DNA from: Jaapia argillacea MUCL 33604
Taxonomy: Eukaryota > Basidiomycota > Agaricomycetes > Jaapiales > Jaapiaceae
Assembly: GCA_000697665.1 (NCBI GenBank)
Contig: KL197716.1
Coordinates: 223,385-269,658 of the forward strand
DNA length: 46,274 bases
Direction of reading: 5' to 3'
This document shows, piece by piece, positions 30,463 through 42,554 of this stretch. How positions within the stretch are numbered: the stretch's first letter is position 1; every line of letters starts with the position of its first letter. The notes under the pieces were generated by a model. It was not told the origin of the DNA and did not search any database. It saw nothing but the letters and a program-made list of their open reading frames with translations. A program made the position numbers and the translations under genes.

Positions 30463-32732
30463 ATGCCACTGGCCCGGTGCCAATCCATCCGTGGATGCCT
30501 CAGACCTTCTAAGCTTTTTCATCATCCTTCCACTTCGCGAACTGGAACCTCGGCATTCAATCGGGGATATACTTCTGCTGCTGCGCCGAAAGTTTCACGG
30601 CTTCGAAAGCGAGCGGTACGGAGTGCAGCTCTTGGAGTGGGGATTGGTGGGATATGGGTGGTGGATAGAGAATTCAACGCTTCTGCAATCGCGAGAAGTT
30701 TGCGGACGCTCTATACAGTAAGTCCCACTTGAATCTATCTCATCCTGGCCTCTAAGCAGAGTCTGGCGCGGATGGCAGATTCTTTGATAAGTTCCCCAGA
30801 ACCCGTTCTGTTACTCATATCGTCCTTCAGTGTGCAGCCATCACGCTTGACTACAAGTTCAACTTCACACCAGAAAAGAGCGAAGAAATCCCTATCGTTC
30901 ACGAGCGTGTCGGTAACAGAGTTTATGAGCTCCTCACCGCCAATGGTGGTCTTTATATCAAGATAGGTATGCTCTTCCTTCTGATCGCCTTCGCCCCTAA
31001 CCCAGCTAAATCTCCGCCGACTTGTACAGGTCAAGCAATAGGAGCAAATGCCGCCCTCCTTCCCCGCCCCATCCAAGACAAATTCGGAAAACTCTTTGAC
31101 GACGCACCCCAAGTCCCTTACTCCCAAATCCACCAAGTCTTCCTATCCGAATTCCATCGTCCCCCTTCCGGTCCTACAGGTATATTTGAAGAGTTCGATG
31201 AGGAAGCAGTCGCGAGCGCCAGCGTCGCCCAAGTACACAAAGCAAAGTTGAAAGAGGAAGATGGAGGAGGTTGGGTGGCGGTTAAGATCCAAAAACCTGA
31301 TGTTAGTAGACAGGTGGAGTGGGATTTGGGAGCGTTTAGGGTTGCAATGTGGGTTTTTGAGAGGTGGTTGTTTAAATTACCCGTATATTTTGCTGTCGGT
31401 AAGTCTTACCAGTCTCCATCCATCACCACCTAACTCTCGTGGGACGTGGCAGACTTTATCTCTCAACATCTCAGAGAAGAACTCGATTTCGAGCGAGAAG
31501 CAGCAAACGCAGTCCAAACGGTATCCTTCGTAGCCTCCGAACCTCGCCTCGCCTCCCGCGTCTACATACCCAAAGTCTACCCCTCACTCACCACCAAACG
31601 CGTAATGACAGCCGAATGGATCGACGGTGTCAGACTCTCCGACCGTGCAGGCATTCGACGATTAATGGGCGAAGAAACTCACGCTGATGCCGAAGCTCGG
31701 TTAAAAGAAGCAAAGGCAGCTGAAACCCTCAAAAAGTCGTTTGGCGATCCGAATTTGAGGCTGAAAGGTGGTGTGAAGACGATTATGGAGATTATGATTG
31801 AGCTTTTTAGTGCTCAGATATTTAGTTGGGGTTGGGTTCATTGTGATCCTCATCCTGGTAACGTTATTATCAGACCCCACCCTACGGATCGTACCCAGGC
31901 CCAACTTGGTAAGCTATTCCCCCTTCGATATGGCATCGCGTTTCTCGTGAACTTATTGGATGGTCACAGTTCTGATCGATCATGGTCTCTACGTTAAATC
32001 ATCCGAAGACTTCAAACACCAATACGCCTCGCTCTGGAAAGGTCTCCTCGAAGGCGATTACAGCGCCGTAACAACCGTTGCGCAAGAATGGGGTATCGGT
32101 TCTCCCGATTTGTTCGCCAGTGCTACTCTCCTCCGCCCAACAAAGTTCCCAAGTACTGGCAATGGAGAAGGAGGAGTGGAGGATTTGTCGAATTTGAGTC
32201 AGTATGAGATGGGATTGAGAATGAAGAAGAAGTTGAAGGATTTTTTGTTGGACGAGGATAAGATGCCGAAGGAGTTGATATTTATTGCTAGGAACATGCG
32301 GTGAGTGGTTTCCTTTGACCAGATGTTGATCCCATATGCTGATGGTGTTGCACCAGGCTTGTTCAAGGTACACCTCCCTCTCGCTCATCCAGGTGATCTT
32401 TCGAGGACTAACCGATCCTTGCAGGTAACAACCAAGCCCTCGGCTCACCCGTCAATCGAATCAAGATAACTGGCTACTGGGCTTCCCGCTCTCTAACAAC
32501 CACACCCAACCTAACGTTCTCAGAACGAGTACGAGAATACTGGCACTACCTACGTTTTAGAAGCATCATGTTCTCTTTGGATTTGGCCTTTTGGTTGAGT
32601 GGGTGTAGGGCTTGGGTGAGGAGGAGACTGGGTTATAAGGCTGAAGGGTTTGAGGATGAGTTGGAGAGAACTATGGCTGGGTTCGCGATGAATAACTTTG
32701 GGGTTGATATCGGGCCTGCTTTTGAGGGCTGA
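30463..32732 (+). CDS. Mitochondrial ABC1/ADCK-type atypical kinase
   Basis: Seven exons (30463-30717, 30831-30966, 31030-31398, 31453-31908, 31970-32300, 32357-32367, 32425-32732) sum to 1866 nt, 621 aa. The N-terminus is rich in Arg, Ser and hydroxylated residues and poor in acids, like a mitochondrial presequence, followed by a hydrophobic GVGIGGIWVV. ABC1 motifs in order: NGGLYIKIGQAIG (KxGQ), ASASVAQVHKA (Ala-rich loop), WVAVKIQKPDV (lysine), EELDFEREAANA, WVHCDPHPGNV (catalytic loop) and VLIDHGLY (metal-binding Asp). The arrangement suits the ADCK1/Mcp2-like branch linked to mitochondrial lipid homeostasis rather than Coq8, though the branch is an inference. One exon (32357-32367) is only 11 nt and is needed to keep RLVQGNNQALG in frame. 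Transcribed away from the dsRBD gene; converges on the MRJP gene. Confidence 0.9.
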
Positions 32733-32987
32733 TGGTAGGTAGGTTGGTGTATGAACGTGTTAATCGAACTGATGTTGGTGGTTGTATTTAGTCGTTCATG
32801 CCCACTCGGATTTCCGGCGGTGAGGAGATCCTCCCTGATGTCGTGTCTGTCGATCGGCGAGCAGATTACCTCTTAGACTTTACCTTATTCCCACTATATT
32901 ATCTGGAGCCTCGTCCATTGCAATTGCGGTTCATCAATCGTTCGGCATATTGTCCAGCAGTACAACGAGACAGTGCCACAGCATACT

Positions 32988-34498
32988 CTACGTCAGCTGG
33001 ATCTTCCCTGCACCGATAGGTACGCTGAAGATGCCATAAGGCGGAATGCGCTTGTCGGTGCCGTTGTTGATAGCAGGTTGGAGCCAATACTGGTTGACGG
33101 TGAAGTAGAGACGATTGTTCGTCGCGACTGACAAGGTATCCTTGAAATGGACGCACTCAGCATTGGACGCCCAAACTGGTCCAGACATCGGTGGAAGCGA
33201 ACTTACTGGCCACTGAATTCTTGGATCGCGCACGAATGTCGTAAAGGTACCAGTCGCAGCATTGTGGATGTTGATCGAGTTTTGTTCGGGGGCTCCAATG
33301 TAGATCAATCCGCTGGAGTCAGTCTCCATCCCATCGGCATGACTCCCTCCGCTTTGACCATGGAATTGGGTCATTGCGATGGCATCGTTGGCGGCATTTG
33401 GGTTTGCGATGGATGGTTGGACGAGGAGGAAGGAAGTGGGAACGCGGTACAGGCGTCGAGAAGACAGAGGTGTGAAGAAAAGATATTCGCCGTCTTGGTG
33501 ATAAAGTTAGTAGAAAATTCGTCTGAAATAGAATGATTATCGACAGACCAGCGCTAAGAGCAATACCATCGGCGCCTGTGGTGAGGTGACCCATAAGTCC
33601 GCTTCTGACAGGCTGGAAAGGTTCGCCATCGTAGGTGCTGACGAACCCTTGATCACCGCGCGTGTATGGGATGCTGTCGAGATGCCTCCACGCCTCTCCG
33701 GTACCAAGGTCGATGACGATGATACCATTGCGGCCTTCGTCGCTGTTAGGGGTGGTTCATCGAGGTAAAGAAATCCGAGGAAGGCAGAAGGGCGTACCTT
33801 GAATCGGTGATGTATGCGACTCCTTTGCCAGAGGGGAGTGTAGAAGGTCTCAAGTCGAACCTGACGTCGTTCAGGTACGAATCGGGATATGCGACATTGG
33901 GCGGGAGAACGTGGTTGGCAATGACCGTTCCATTTTGATCAAATCCAACCAGCTTCGGACCACCATAGCTGCTGTAAACCATCTGACCATTCGACAACGG
34001 TCTGCCTGTATCCAAGGCCCATACCCGGTCTAATTCGTCGACAACCACGCTTTGCACGCTGATGAGGTGATCGGGGTCACCAGCGCCGTATGCTGTGTTG
34101 CTGGCGTTCAAAAATCCACCAGGGGGAGTATTATATTCCGCGGACGGGAATGGAGCTTCAGTCGTATAGTTCGTGATCACCCCGACGGTGAATTTGGTGT
34201 TGGCTGTGTTGAGCTGAGTGGGAAAATTGGCATAAATTTTGCCAGTTGAAGAAACGCTCAGCCCGGTTGGCCACTGAATGAAATGTTAGGAGAACGTTCG
34301 GGCCACAAGTTGGAAGGGAAGACAATATACCTGATCATAGAAAAGGTGTTCGAGCTGGAGTGGCGGCCCATATGTACCATTGTCATACACTTGCAATGGC
34401 AAATAGTCACCAGAATACCGGGGATCAAGCAGTCTGGAAGCACTGCAAAAACCGAGCAAAGTAGCTACAGTGGCAAGGGCTAGAAATACGCGTAGCAT
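32988..34498 (-). CDS. Secreted yellow/MRJP-family protein
   Basis: Four exons (34498-34331, 34273-33798, 33742-33549, 33493-32988) sum to 1344 nt, 447 aa. The start MLRVFLALATVATLLGFCSA is a typical signal peptide. MRJP/yellow family signatures follow: WPTGLSVSSTGKIYANFPTQ, VQSVVVDELDRVWALDTG, SYLNDVRFDLR, AYITDS, NGIIVIDLGTGEAWRHLDS, GADGIALSADGEYLFFTPLS, SRRLYRVPTSFL, GGSHADGMETDSSGLIYIG and NRLYFTVNQYW. The fold is a six-bladed propeller in known members. Function in fungi is not established; some relatives bind small amines or act in pigment pathways. The start at 34498 is preferred to an ATG 15 codons upstream because it gives a clean signal peptide. Several N-glycosylation sequons are present (for example NYT and NGT). 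Confidence 0.9.
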
Positions 34499-35696
34499 AT
34501 TTGGAGAGAGGGGGGTAGAAGAGCGCTCGCCGTAGGATGCCAATCAATAGCTTCTTATAGAGTTCCAGTTGGGTATGTTCGTCAAAGATGACGCCTGGGT
34601 TTACTAATGTTGGAAGGAATTCAGCGGGGAGGTGGAAAATCGAATACAACTCACGAGAAATCCTACTTTTATCCCAACGTATTCCAGGTCTCTACACTTC
34701 TGGCATCGCGTAAAGAAGCTATTCCGACGAACGAACATGTATCAGGTGCGTCATGATGGCGCGGAAAAGCCAATGTGACCATAGCCGTGAAATATACTTG
34801 CCGATAGTTGAGGCGACGGGGAAGGCACAAATAGCGAGGATTATATGAATGCTGAAGCAGAAACAGAACAAATTTCCTTCCTCTTCCACACACAGAAGAC
34901 TGAGTGACGTCATTTACCATCCTGAGGGCGTCGAAGACAGGCGGAGGAGTTACAAAGACTTTCACACCAAGGGAGATGCAGTAAAGCTTCGAGAACTCTT
35001 ACTCAGGAAAACTTGACGAGTAGAAGCGGGCAGTCTCTCAGAGTTTCAAGAGATGGCGTCAGAAAGCAGAAGGAAACCCAAGGATGAATGTTCGAAAACT
35101 GTCCAGTCATCCAGCGGGGCCCCAAGGTCAGATTTGAGAAGGCAACGAAGGATATGTCCAGTGACCGTGATTGGGTAAGATCAAGTAATATACCAACTTG
35201 AAGCGGACCTGAGGTTTCGCCAAACCTCGAGGAGTCGGAGGGGAGCCGAGCCAAGCCTAAGCAATGGACAGTCTCAGAGAAGATTGGAGGACGGGACTAT
35301 CAAGTACATTGCCTTTTTTTGTTGCGATACTTTGGCAAAGCGATTTATGCTGCAGGGAGAACAAGACCCAGCAGTTAGGCAAGAGAACTGACGTTGAAGG
35401 CTTCCATTTCCACCGAGCCAGCGGAATTGCCGAACGTCGCGCGTCACAGAAACCGGGTGGAAATTTTGAGGGTGTTACCGTGACGCCATCCAGGCGATAA
35501 GCATCCACATCGCAACCTATCACAACTCGATCGCCGCACCTCGTCGACTCAACCTGCAAAGCCACCTTCATCACCATAGAACCAGCTAGCTCCTGAATCT
35601 GTGAGAAGCTACCGTCTCTGACTTGTCGGAACTCGTTACTCAGTAAGCTTCCCTTTCGTATCAGCGTCCATCTGACGCTGCACCCTCCCACCCATC
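34499..35696. other. Intergenic, upstream of MRJP and F-box pseudogene 2
   Basis: No gene is supported in this 1.2-kb divergent gap. It contains TGACGTCA at 34905-34912. Its last 110 bases or so (TCTGTGAGAAGCTACC.. onward) are similar to 37480-37575, so the tandem duplication of the F-box genes included 5' flank. Confidence 0.45.
34905..34912. promoter_or_regulatory. CRE-type site TGACGTCA
   Basis: The same palindrome occurs about 407 bp upstream of the MRJP start codon. Two perfect copies in 46 kb are close to what chance allows, so function is only suggested by position. Confidence 0.35.
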
Positions 35697-36882
35697 ATGT
35701 CAGCTGAGGTTGTAAAACCCCGAGTCATAGAACTACCCTTTGATCTCTACGATGCGATTCTTGGTTTCGTTCAGGACAAAAGTGATCTTTGTCACCTTTG
35801 CCTGGTGTCGAGTATCCTGCGGGAGCGGGCCACTCCATTATTGTATTCCACCATCCTGCTCTCCCACCATCCTCAATCTTGGTGCACGACAATCAACAGT
35901 AACCCTCATCTTGCTGGGATGGTGCATACGGTCGCGATTGTTTACCATGATTCGTGGACCCTTGGCGAATTTTAGCAGATCTGCGGTTCATTAAACCGAC
36001 TAGCGAACCTCCGCGATCTCGCTATCAGCGATCACAGAGTGCGGGTCTAACGGCGGACGACTACTTGACCCTGCTGCGACAAAGCACATTTCGCTTGCGT
36101 CGCTTCCGAGTACATGCGTATCGCTTTCGCAGCTACATGCCACGTGAGCTGGTGCTCTCAATATTGGAATGGCAGCCTGAGCTTTGCGAGTTATCATTTC
36201 TGGTTTCAATTACCATCGACCCACGCCGGCCCCCTTTGATTATTCCGTCTCACCTCGCCCCTCACCTCATCTCGCTGGAAACCAATGACGACATCTTCCC
36301 TATTGTATTCGCCAGCCCTCGACCTCACATACGCCTGCGCCAGCACATGCTGCATTTTGACGATCCTCTCGATCATCTTCGCACACTTTCAATAACCGTA
36401 AAAGCATACGCTTTCCATCGAGATCATTGATTTCGGCACAGTTATGGGATTCCTGCAGAGGACGTGATTCAGAAAATTGCGTCACAGCTGCCAGACCTAG
36501 TTTTCCTTTCTCTTGTTGATGATCACCTTGATGTAAGCTTGTTTCATCTCCTCGTCGCACACTCCACACTGAAATTTTTGACAAGTCCATTGGAGGAGCT
36601 GACACCCAAAATCTCCTTTTGACCTTCGCCCCCTTTCGAAAGCTCCGCACTCTCGTCCTTGACGTCGACGGTGGTACATCCCCACTACCTCACGCGGAGA
36701 TTGACTGCTTCCAAATCGCCAAACTCTTGATGCAGATATGTCCTTCTCTGTGTCGAATCGCCATAGCTGTTGGGGGTCTTGATTCTTGTTATGTCAGAAC
36801 TCCCACTGGTGTCGTTGCGGATTTTGAAGCCGCAGAACGCCTGTTAGATCCAGAGTATTGGCGTTTTGTCCCGTTGGATTGA
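35697..36882 (+). pseudogene. F-box-like protein pseudogene (family member 2)
   Basis: Begins MSAEVVKPRVIELPFDLYDA and aligns along its length with the intact gene 37576-38780. Lesions relative to that gene: CAG to TAG at 35973-35975 (GEF*QIC versus GDFQRIC), a 4-nt deletion at about 36045 that shifts the frame, and a TGA at 36428-36430. The intron is at the same place (36533-36585, GTAAGC..ACAAG). Exon 2 (36586-36882) remains open and ends PEYWRFVPLD. Exon 1 length (836 nt) is not a multiple of three, confirming the net shift. The copy is dead unless short fragments are used. Confidence 0.85.
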
Positions 36883-37575
36883 CTGGTACCGAATTTTCAG
36901 TTTACTGTCCTGCGTCGCACCGAAGAATCTCCACTGTCCCTTGTCCCGTCGATTCCGTTCCACCTGTAAGAGCATGACTCTTCAAGTTGTCCCCTTTCCT
37001 ATCCCGATATCCGTTCATGACTCGTGATGACCTTAATGACAACGACTCGGTCCCATTTTATGTACTTAGCTATATAAACCCACACCGCTCACAAATACTC
37101 ACTAGACAGACATCGTCTCACCCCTGTCCTCGTATCTCGTAGTTGCCCTTGGAGCGAGTACTTACCAGTAGTACCAACTCAAAAAACATTGTTCGACTGT
37201 TATCGTGAACGCCCTCGTATTGAACTCAAGGTGATCACTCAGTGCTCTCTCGGATCGAGTTTATAAGCATTTGAATAATAGCTATCTACGCTAACGAGAC
37301 TGACGGTATGCAAGTTCCGTCTATTGCATGCCACAAATCGCGGCTTCGTTACGGTGACGGTGACGCTTTCCACCCTTCAACCATCGCTGCCTGCAGCCTC
37401 TGCAGCTCACCGACGGATCGTACCAAATCGATCAACGAAGCCCTCCTCGCGATAGCTATAGAAACATTTCTGTCTGCAATCTGTGAGAATGTACTTCTCT
37501 GACTTGCCGGAACTTATTACTCAGTAACCTTCCTTTTCGTACCAGCCTCCATCCGACGCCGTATCCTCCCACCTC
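36883..37575. other. Intergenic between tandem F-box genes
   Basis: No gene is seen. A TATA-like GCTATATAAACCC lies at about 37069-37081, roughly 500 bp before the F-box start; its target is unclear. The last 100 bases or so repeat the upstream flank of the preceding pseudogene. Confidence 0.4.
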
Positions 37576-38780
37576 ATGTCAGCTGAGGCTTCACTGGCAG
37601 CGCCACGAGTCCCTCAACTACCCGTTGAGCTCTACGATTTGATTCTTAGTTTCGTCCAGGACAAAAGTGACCTTTGTCGCCTCTGTCTGGCGTCGAGGGT
37701 CCTGCAGCAGCGCGCCACTCCATTCTTGTATTCCATCGTCCACATCTCCGACCATCCTCAGGCTTGGTGCGCCACAGTAAACAGTAACCCTCATATCGCT
37801 GGGATGGTCCACACGGTCGCGATCGTTTATAGTCGTTCATGGATCCTTGGCGATTTTCAGCGGATCTGTGGTGCGCTAAACCGAGTAGTGAACCTCCGCG
37901 ATCTCGCTGTCAGCGATCCGCTAGGGCGTGCAGGTCTTACGGCGGACGACTACTTGACTCTGCTGCGACAAAGCACATTTCGCTTGCGTCGATTTCAAGT
38001 ATATGTGCATCACTTCGGCGGCTACGTAGAGCGTGAGCTTGCCCTCTCAATACTCGAATCTCAACCTCAGCTCTGCGAATTGTCATTTATGATATCAATT
38101 ATCACCGATCCTCACTTGCCACTTTTGACTATTCCCTCTCACTTGGCCCCTCGCCTCATCTCACTGGAACTGAACGACGACATATCCCTGAAGGCATTCG
38201 CCAGCCCTCGCCCTCTCTTACGTCTGCGCCAGCGCATGGTACGTCATGGGGATTGTATCGACCATCTCTACACACTCTCAACATCCCTACAATCATACGC
38301 TCTCCATCGAGATTGGGATGGTTACGATAGGACTGCAATTCCCGCAGAAACTGTCGTTCGTCGGATTGCATCGCAGTTGCCAGACCTACTGTTCCTCTCT
38401 ATCGTCGATGACGCTCTTGCTGTAAGCTCGTCTCATTGCACTACCACGTGCTCCACGCTGATGTTTATGAAAAGTCCTATGGAGTATATGATCCACAGGA
38501 TCTTTACAACTTCCTTTTGACCTTCTCGCCCTTTCGAAAACTTCACACCCTCGTCCTCGACGTTGCCAATCGCAGATCGCCGCAGCGTAGAACGGAGACG
38601 GACTGCCTCCAGGTTGCCAAACTCTTGATGCAGATCTGTCCTTCTCTGCGGCGAGTCGCGATGGCTGTGTGGGGTCCTTCGTCCTGCTATGTCCGGACAC
38701 CTAATGGTGTTGTTGAGGACCTTACAGCCGCCAAATACCTGTTGCACCCAGAGTATTGGCGGTTTGTTCCGTTGACGTGA
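37576..38780 (+). CDS. F-box-like protein (family member 3, intact)
   Basis: Two exons, 37576-38421 (846 nt) and 38475-38780 (306 nt), joined across GTAAGC..AAAAG, give 383 aa. The N-terminus has an F-box-like segment, VPQLPVELYDLILSFVQDKS then LCRLCLASRVLQQRATPFLY. The rest is leucine-rich without regular LRR spacing (LRDLAVSDPL, FRLRRFQVYV, QLCELSFMIS) and the C-terminus is PEYWRFVPLT. It is the only one of the three family members here with an open frame. The predicted role as a substrate receptor of an SCF ubiquitin ligase follows from the family and is not shown. It arose by tandem duplication with the broken copy at 35697. Confidence 0.82.
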
Positions 38781-39888
38781 TTGGCGCTGTAATTTTTTCA
38801 GTTTAGGGTCCTTCATCCTGGAGTATCCCCATGGTACGTCCTCCATCGATTCCGCTCGAGTCCGTACCTTGGACGGTTGAAAGTCTACCAAGGCCGTTTA
38901 CTCAAACTCTGTTCAGAACTTCAACAGTACAAACCCCTCAACGAATTCAGCCCTGAATGCGAGTCATCTTGAACCCATGAATATGGAGGATAGGACGAAA
39001 GTTTCCGAGCATTTCTTGTTCAGCATTTGAAGGATAGCCGTACACCCTAGGCTACATCACGTCATCACGCCCTGAATGTGTTAGTTTCGACTTCTACTTC
39101 ACCCAGTGAACCACGCAACTATTCCACGTACATATATATGTCCTCTCATGTGAATGGCCTGATTGGACACGAATCATTAGTGAATGAATTTGGAGAGACT
39201 GAGTGGTGACGGTCCAATAGGCCGATCCCAGGAGACAATAGGAACAGTTTTCTAGTTCTTGAGCTCGGTACAAATGGGGAGACCGTATCCTGCAAGACCT
39301 CTCAAGCTCCGAGACAAAATTCTCCACGCCAGTCTCCTTGCATGATACCCGATGGAGCCTTTAGGAGCGAGGACTTGTCAAGGAACAGCACCAAGGCGAT
39401 TGGAAGCACGTAGTCGACTTCAAGGTATCAACCGCCAAACCGCAAAAGAGAGAAAAGCATCCATGGACGTGGCATTGGGTGAGTACATGACTGAATATTT
39501 CTTAGCTGAATGGAGGCAGGGAAGGCAAGGCGTCAGGGCCAAGCCGGTGGCGTAGGATCTTTGCCCACGATCAACTCACGACAACTCGTCGCACTCCAAT
39601 TACTGAACTACTTGTTCAGACATTCTCCCGTCATTTTCTTCTTGAAAAGTTCTACTCAATTTGAAAGTCGATAACGACGGTAACAATGGTGCTAGTACCT
39701 TTGTTACATCGATCGGATGTGCGCATCGACCCAGCGTCGCATTGAGTTTGACCCTGAACTATTTTGTCTTGTCATACTATCATTGTTCCCGCCGTGTTAT
39801 ATTCTCCGCAAAACTCGATGATATCCACCAAGAAAACTGTCTGATCTGCCTCAAGAAACCCCTGCGTTTTCGTCAACACGCCGTACCC
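38781..39888. other. Intergenic, nothing recognised
   Basis: A 1.1-kb gap between the F-box gene and the MFS transporter. Short frames exist (such as 39352-39555 plus), but none has a motif or exon chain. The open frame of the MFS first exon extends upstream to 39661, yet those residues do not look like a transporter N-terminus, so the ATG at 39889 is preferred. Confidence 0.4.
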
Positions 39889-42104
39889 ATGACAGAGGGA
39901 GATGCTGAGAAGTTGGCGACGTTTGAGGAGAGGGTAGAGGTCACGGAGGTGTTTGAGAATGATATGGCCAATCCGATATGTCTAGGATCCACGCTGCTCG
40001 GTGAGTACGTCGCTCTGCTTCCTAACCTAGACAAATCTGACTCACGAACAATCGCAGAGCGCGATGGAGTAAAAATCCTGATACCCACGCCCTCAGAGGA
40101 TCCTAATGACCCACTCAACTGGTCTCAGACCTTTAAAATCTACGTCGTTCTCCTTTTGTCTCTGGGAGTCATCATGTCCAACTTCCTAGCAGGTAACGTA
40201 TCTCGTCCATGCATTCGTTGCTTTCCCTAACCCCTGGTTCTCTTCAGCGGGACCCACTGTTGCCATCATCGAGATTGCAGGGAATTTTACACACCCACTC
40301 AATATACCCAAGACGGCCTACTTCTTCACCATCACTGCTCTCGTTCAAGGATTGGGACTGGCCCTTTGGATGCCTCTTTCAGCGAAGTATGGTCGTCGCC
40401 CCGTTCTCGTTTTCTGTTACATTGGTTACGTTCTCTCGGCTTTGTGGGGGGGATTATCCAAACAATACGGAAGTGAACTCGCCGCACGCTCGGCTGTATG
40501 TGCATCTCTTTCAACTCGTCCATGTCTCTCCCACTGAATTATCCCCTTAGATCGGGTTCTTTGGTGGCGGTGCTGAGGGTCTCGCACCAGTGATAATCAC
40601 AGATATCTTCTTTTTGGTGAGCTCAGAGGCCTGTATTCGATTCACGGATGACATCGCCAACCTACATTTCAACAGCACGAACGAGGCACATACATGTCAT
40701 TCTACAATGTCTTCCTATCTGTAGGAGTATCTGGGGGTAGTGAGTCCTCCCATCTCTATTTGTCGACTAAATTCATTCCTGATTCTGTTCTTAGTTGTCT
40801 TTGCAGCTTTAATAACACATGTTCGCCCCTGGCAGTATGTCTACTGGGTCAGCGTTGCTGTGATTGGCTTCAATGCCCTCCTTGTCCTCTTTACCTTTCC
40901 GGAGACTGCTTATCGCCGAGATTCTGACAATATTATCGAGCAGAAGGAGAAGAGGTCGTATTGGCAGCGCATCAGCTTATTCACAGGACAGTACACAGAG
41001 GAGAAACTTTTCAAGATGTTTGTGAGGCCCGCTTTCACGCTTCTTTTGCCCAGTGGTGTGTATTGCCTCCCCTGATCTCGCTTATTTCTTAACTAATTCG
41101 GTTTGTTCAGTTCTGTGGGTCACATTTGTTTATGGTTCAATACTAGGTTTGTAAGTGTAAACGGACTTTCTCTCCCCATCCTAGATAATCACGACTCACT
41201 TCCAATAGTTTGGTCGCTGTTTCATCCAACTTCGCTGTTGCCCTCGCCGCGCCTCCGTACCACTTCACCTCGTCCGTCTCCCGCTTTCTCTGCACGTTAT
41301 CAGAAACGTCCTGACGCCATCTCCCCAGTCTACAGTCCGGATTGTGTTTCATAGGAGGGGCCGTGGGCGCCCTTCTAAGTTTGCCACTCGGTGGCCATTT
41401 CGGTGATTGGATCGCGGATCTCTTCACTCGTCGAAATGGAGGTATCAGAGAACCTGAGATGCGGCTTCCTGCGATGTTCCCATGTATCGTGCTGGGTATG
41501 TCTATCTCCTCCTGCTCCCAGTGCTCCTTCAAACTTCAACTTTCCCAGGTCCTCTTGGACTTCTTATCTACGGTCTTACGATTGGTAGAGGCCTCCATTG
41601 GATGGGCGCGGTCGTTGCCCTTGGACTTCTCAATTTTTCAATTTGCGTGTAAGTTTCCCCCTCCGAGTTATTCGGCTTTGATAACAACCGAGCCCTCTTT
41701 CACTTTATCTCTCTCAGAGTAACCAACGTGACAATTGTGTACGTTGTTGACATTTACAAACCCATCGCGGCGGAAGTGGTGGTCGCCATACTTGCGACCA
41801 AGTCCGTTATAGGCTTCGTGCTTTCATTCTATACAAATACGTGGGTTGAGCAGCGGGGCTACATTGAAGGTGCGATTCCCAGTGTCGTCTCCCTGTCTTT
41901 CGGCGGACTCAGTCCTGGGTAACAGCGTTCGGTACTATGACGGCAATATCAGCCATTATCCTTTCTTTTACGTTCCTCTTCTACATCTGGGGAGCGAATC
42001 TTCGTCAGAGAAGTTTCCAATGGCGGACTTCGCAAAGGATGGTGAAATGGCATATTGACCGCGATGATGGTGAGGATATTTCTCAACTCCATTGCGATAT
42101 TTGA
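39889..42104 (+). CDS. MFS transporter (drug/organic-solute type)
   Basis: Twelve short exons (39889-40000, 40058-40192, 40248-40495, 40551-40616, 40676-40739, 40795-41055, 41111-41150, 41209-41275, 41336-41495, 41549-41648, 41718-41869, 41926-42104) sum to 1584 nt, 527 aa. A soluble acidic N-terminus leads to SEDPNDPLNWSQTFKIY, the usual lead-in of fungal MFS carriers, then hydrophobic segments. MFS motif A-like ALWMPLSAKYGRRPVLVF follows TM2, ERGTYMSFYNVFLSVG resembles the fifth-helix motif region, and the pair RPWQYVYWVSVAVIGF plus FPETAY marks the end of the first half. The second half includes LPLGGHFGDWIADLFTRRNG, a second motif A. Substrate cannot be told. The C-terminus is short and basic then acidic, ending with TGA at 42102-42104. 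Confidence 0.85.
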
Positions 42105-42554
42105 TGTCATCCTGAGTCTCAGGTTCCCGGACGAAAGCAGATGTACATCAACCTGTGCTGTGATCGCAGGCACTTTGGTACATGGTGGACATGGTCTTCT
42201 CGTTACAACGTCGTACTTGTTGGCTCCGGGATAGTTGAGCAAGCATGCCTTTGGTGCGATGCGACTCGTAACCCAAAAAGTAGACATCCATGAAAATGTC
42301 ATGAAGTTATCTCCGATCTGATGTAAACAGTGGCATAACAGTGATCTAGACAGACAATACACCCACCCCACCTCAACCTCTCGGAGAGTACCTTGAAGTC
42401 ATGGTTCATGTGTAGATACGCTCCCCGGCCTACCATGACAATCTTTCACGGATTGTCGATAAATTAGCGAATACAAGCCCTCGCTATCATACCACTATGC
42501 CCGGCCCGACCGTATGACATATCACCAAAATAATGTCCAGTCCAGTCACATCTA
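42105..42554. other. Convergent intergenic region
   Basis: Separates the 3' ends of the MFS gene (+) and the third DUF6533 gene (-). No gene or repeat is recognised. Confidence 0.4.

Noticed and set aside
33170-33230. An extra intron in the MRJP gene after IQWP (gtaagt donor)
   Set aside because: Removing it breaks the frame, whereas reading through is open and gives the expected family sequence.
39661-39888. N-terminal extension of the MFS ORF from 39661
   Set aside because: The extra residues are unlike transporter N-termini and a good ATG at 39889 precedes the acidic leader and DPLNWS motif.
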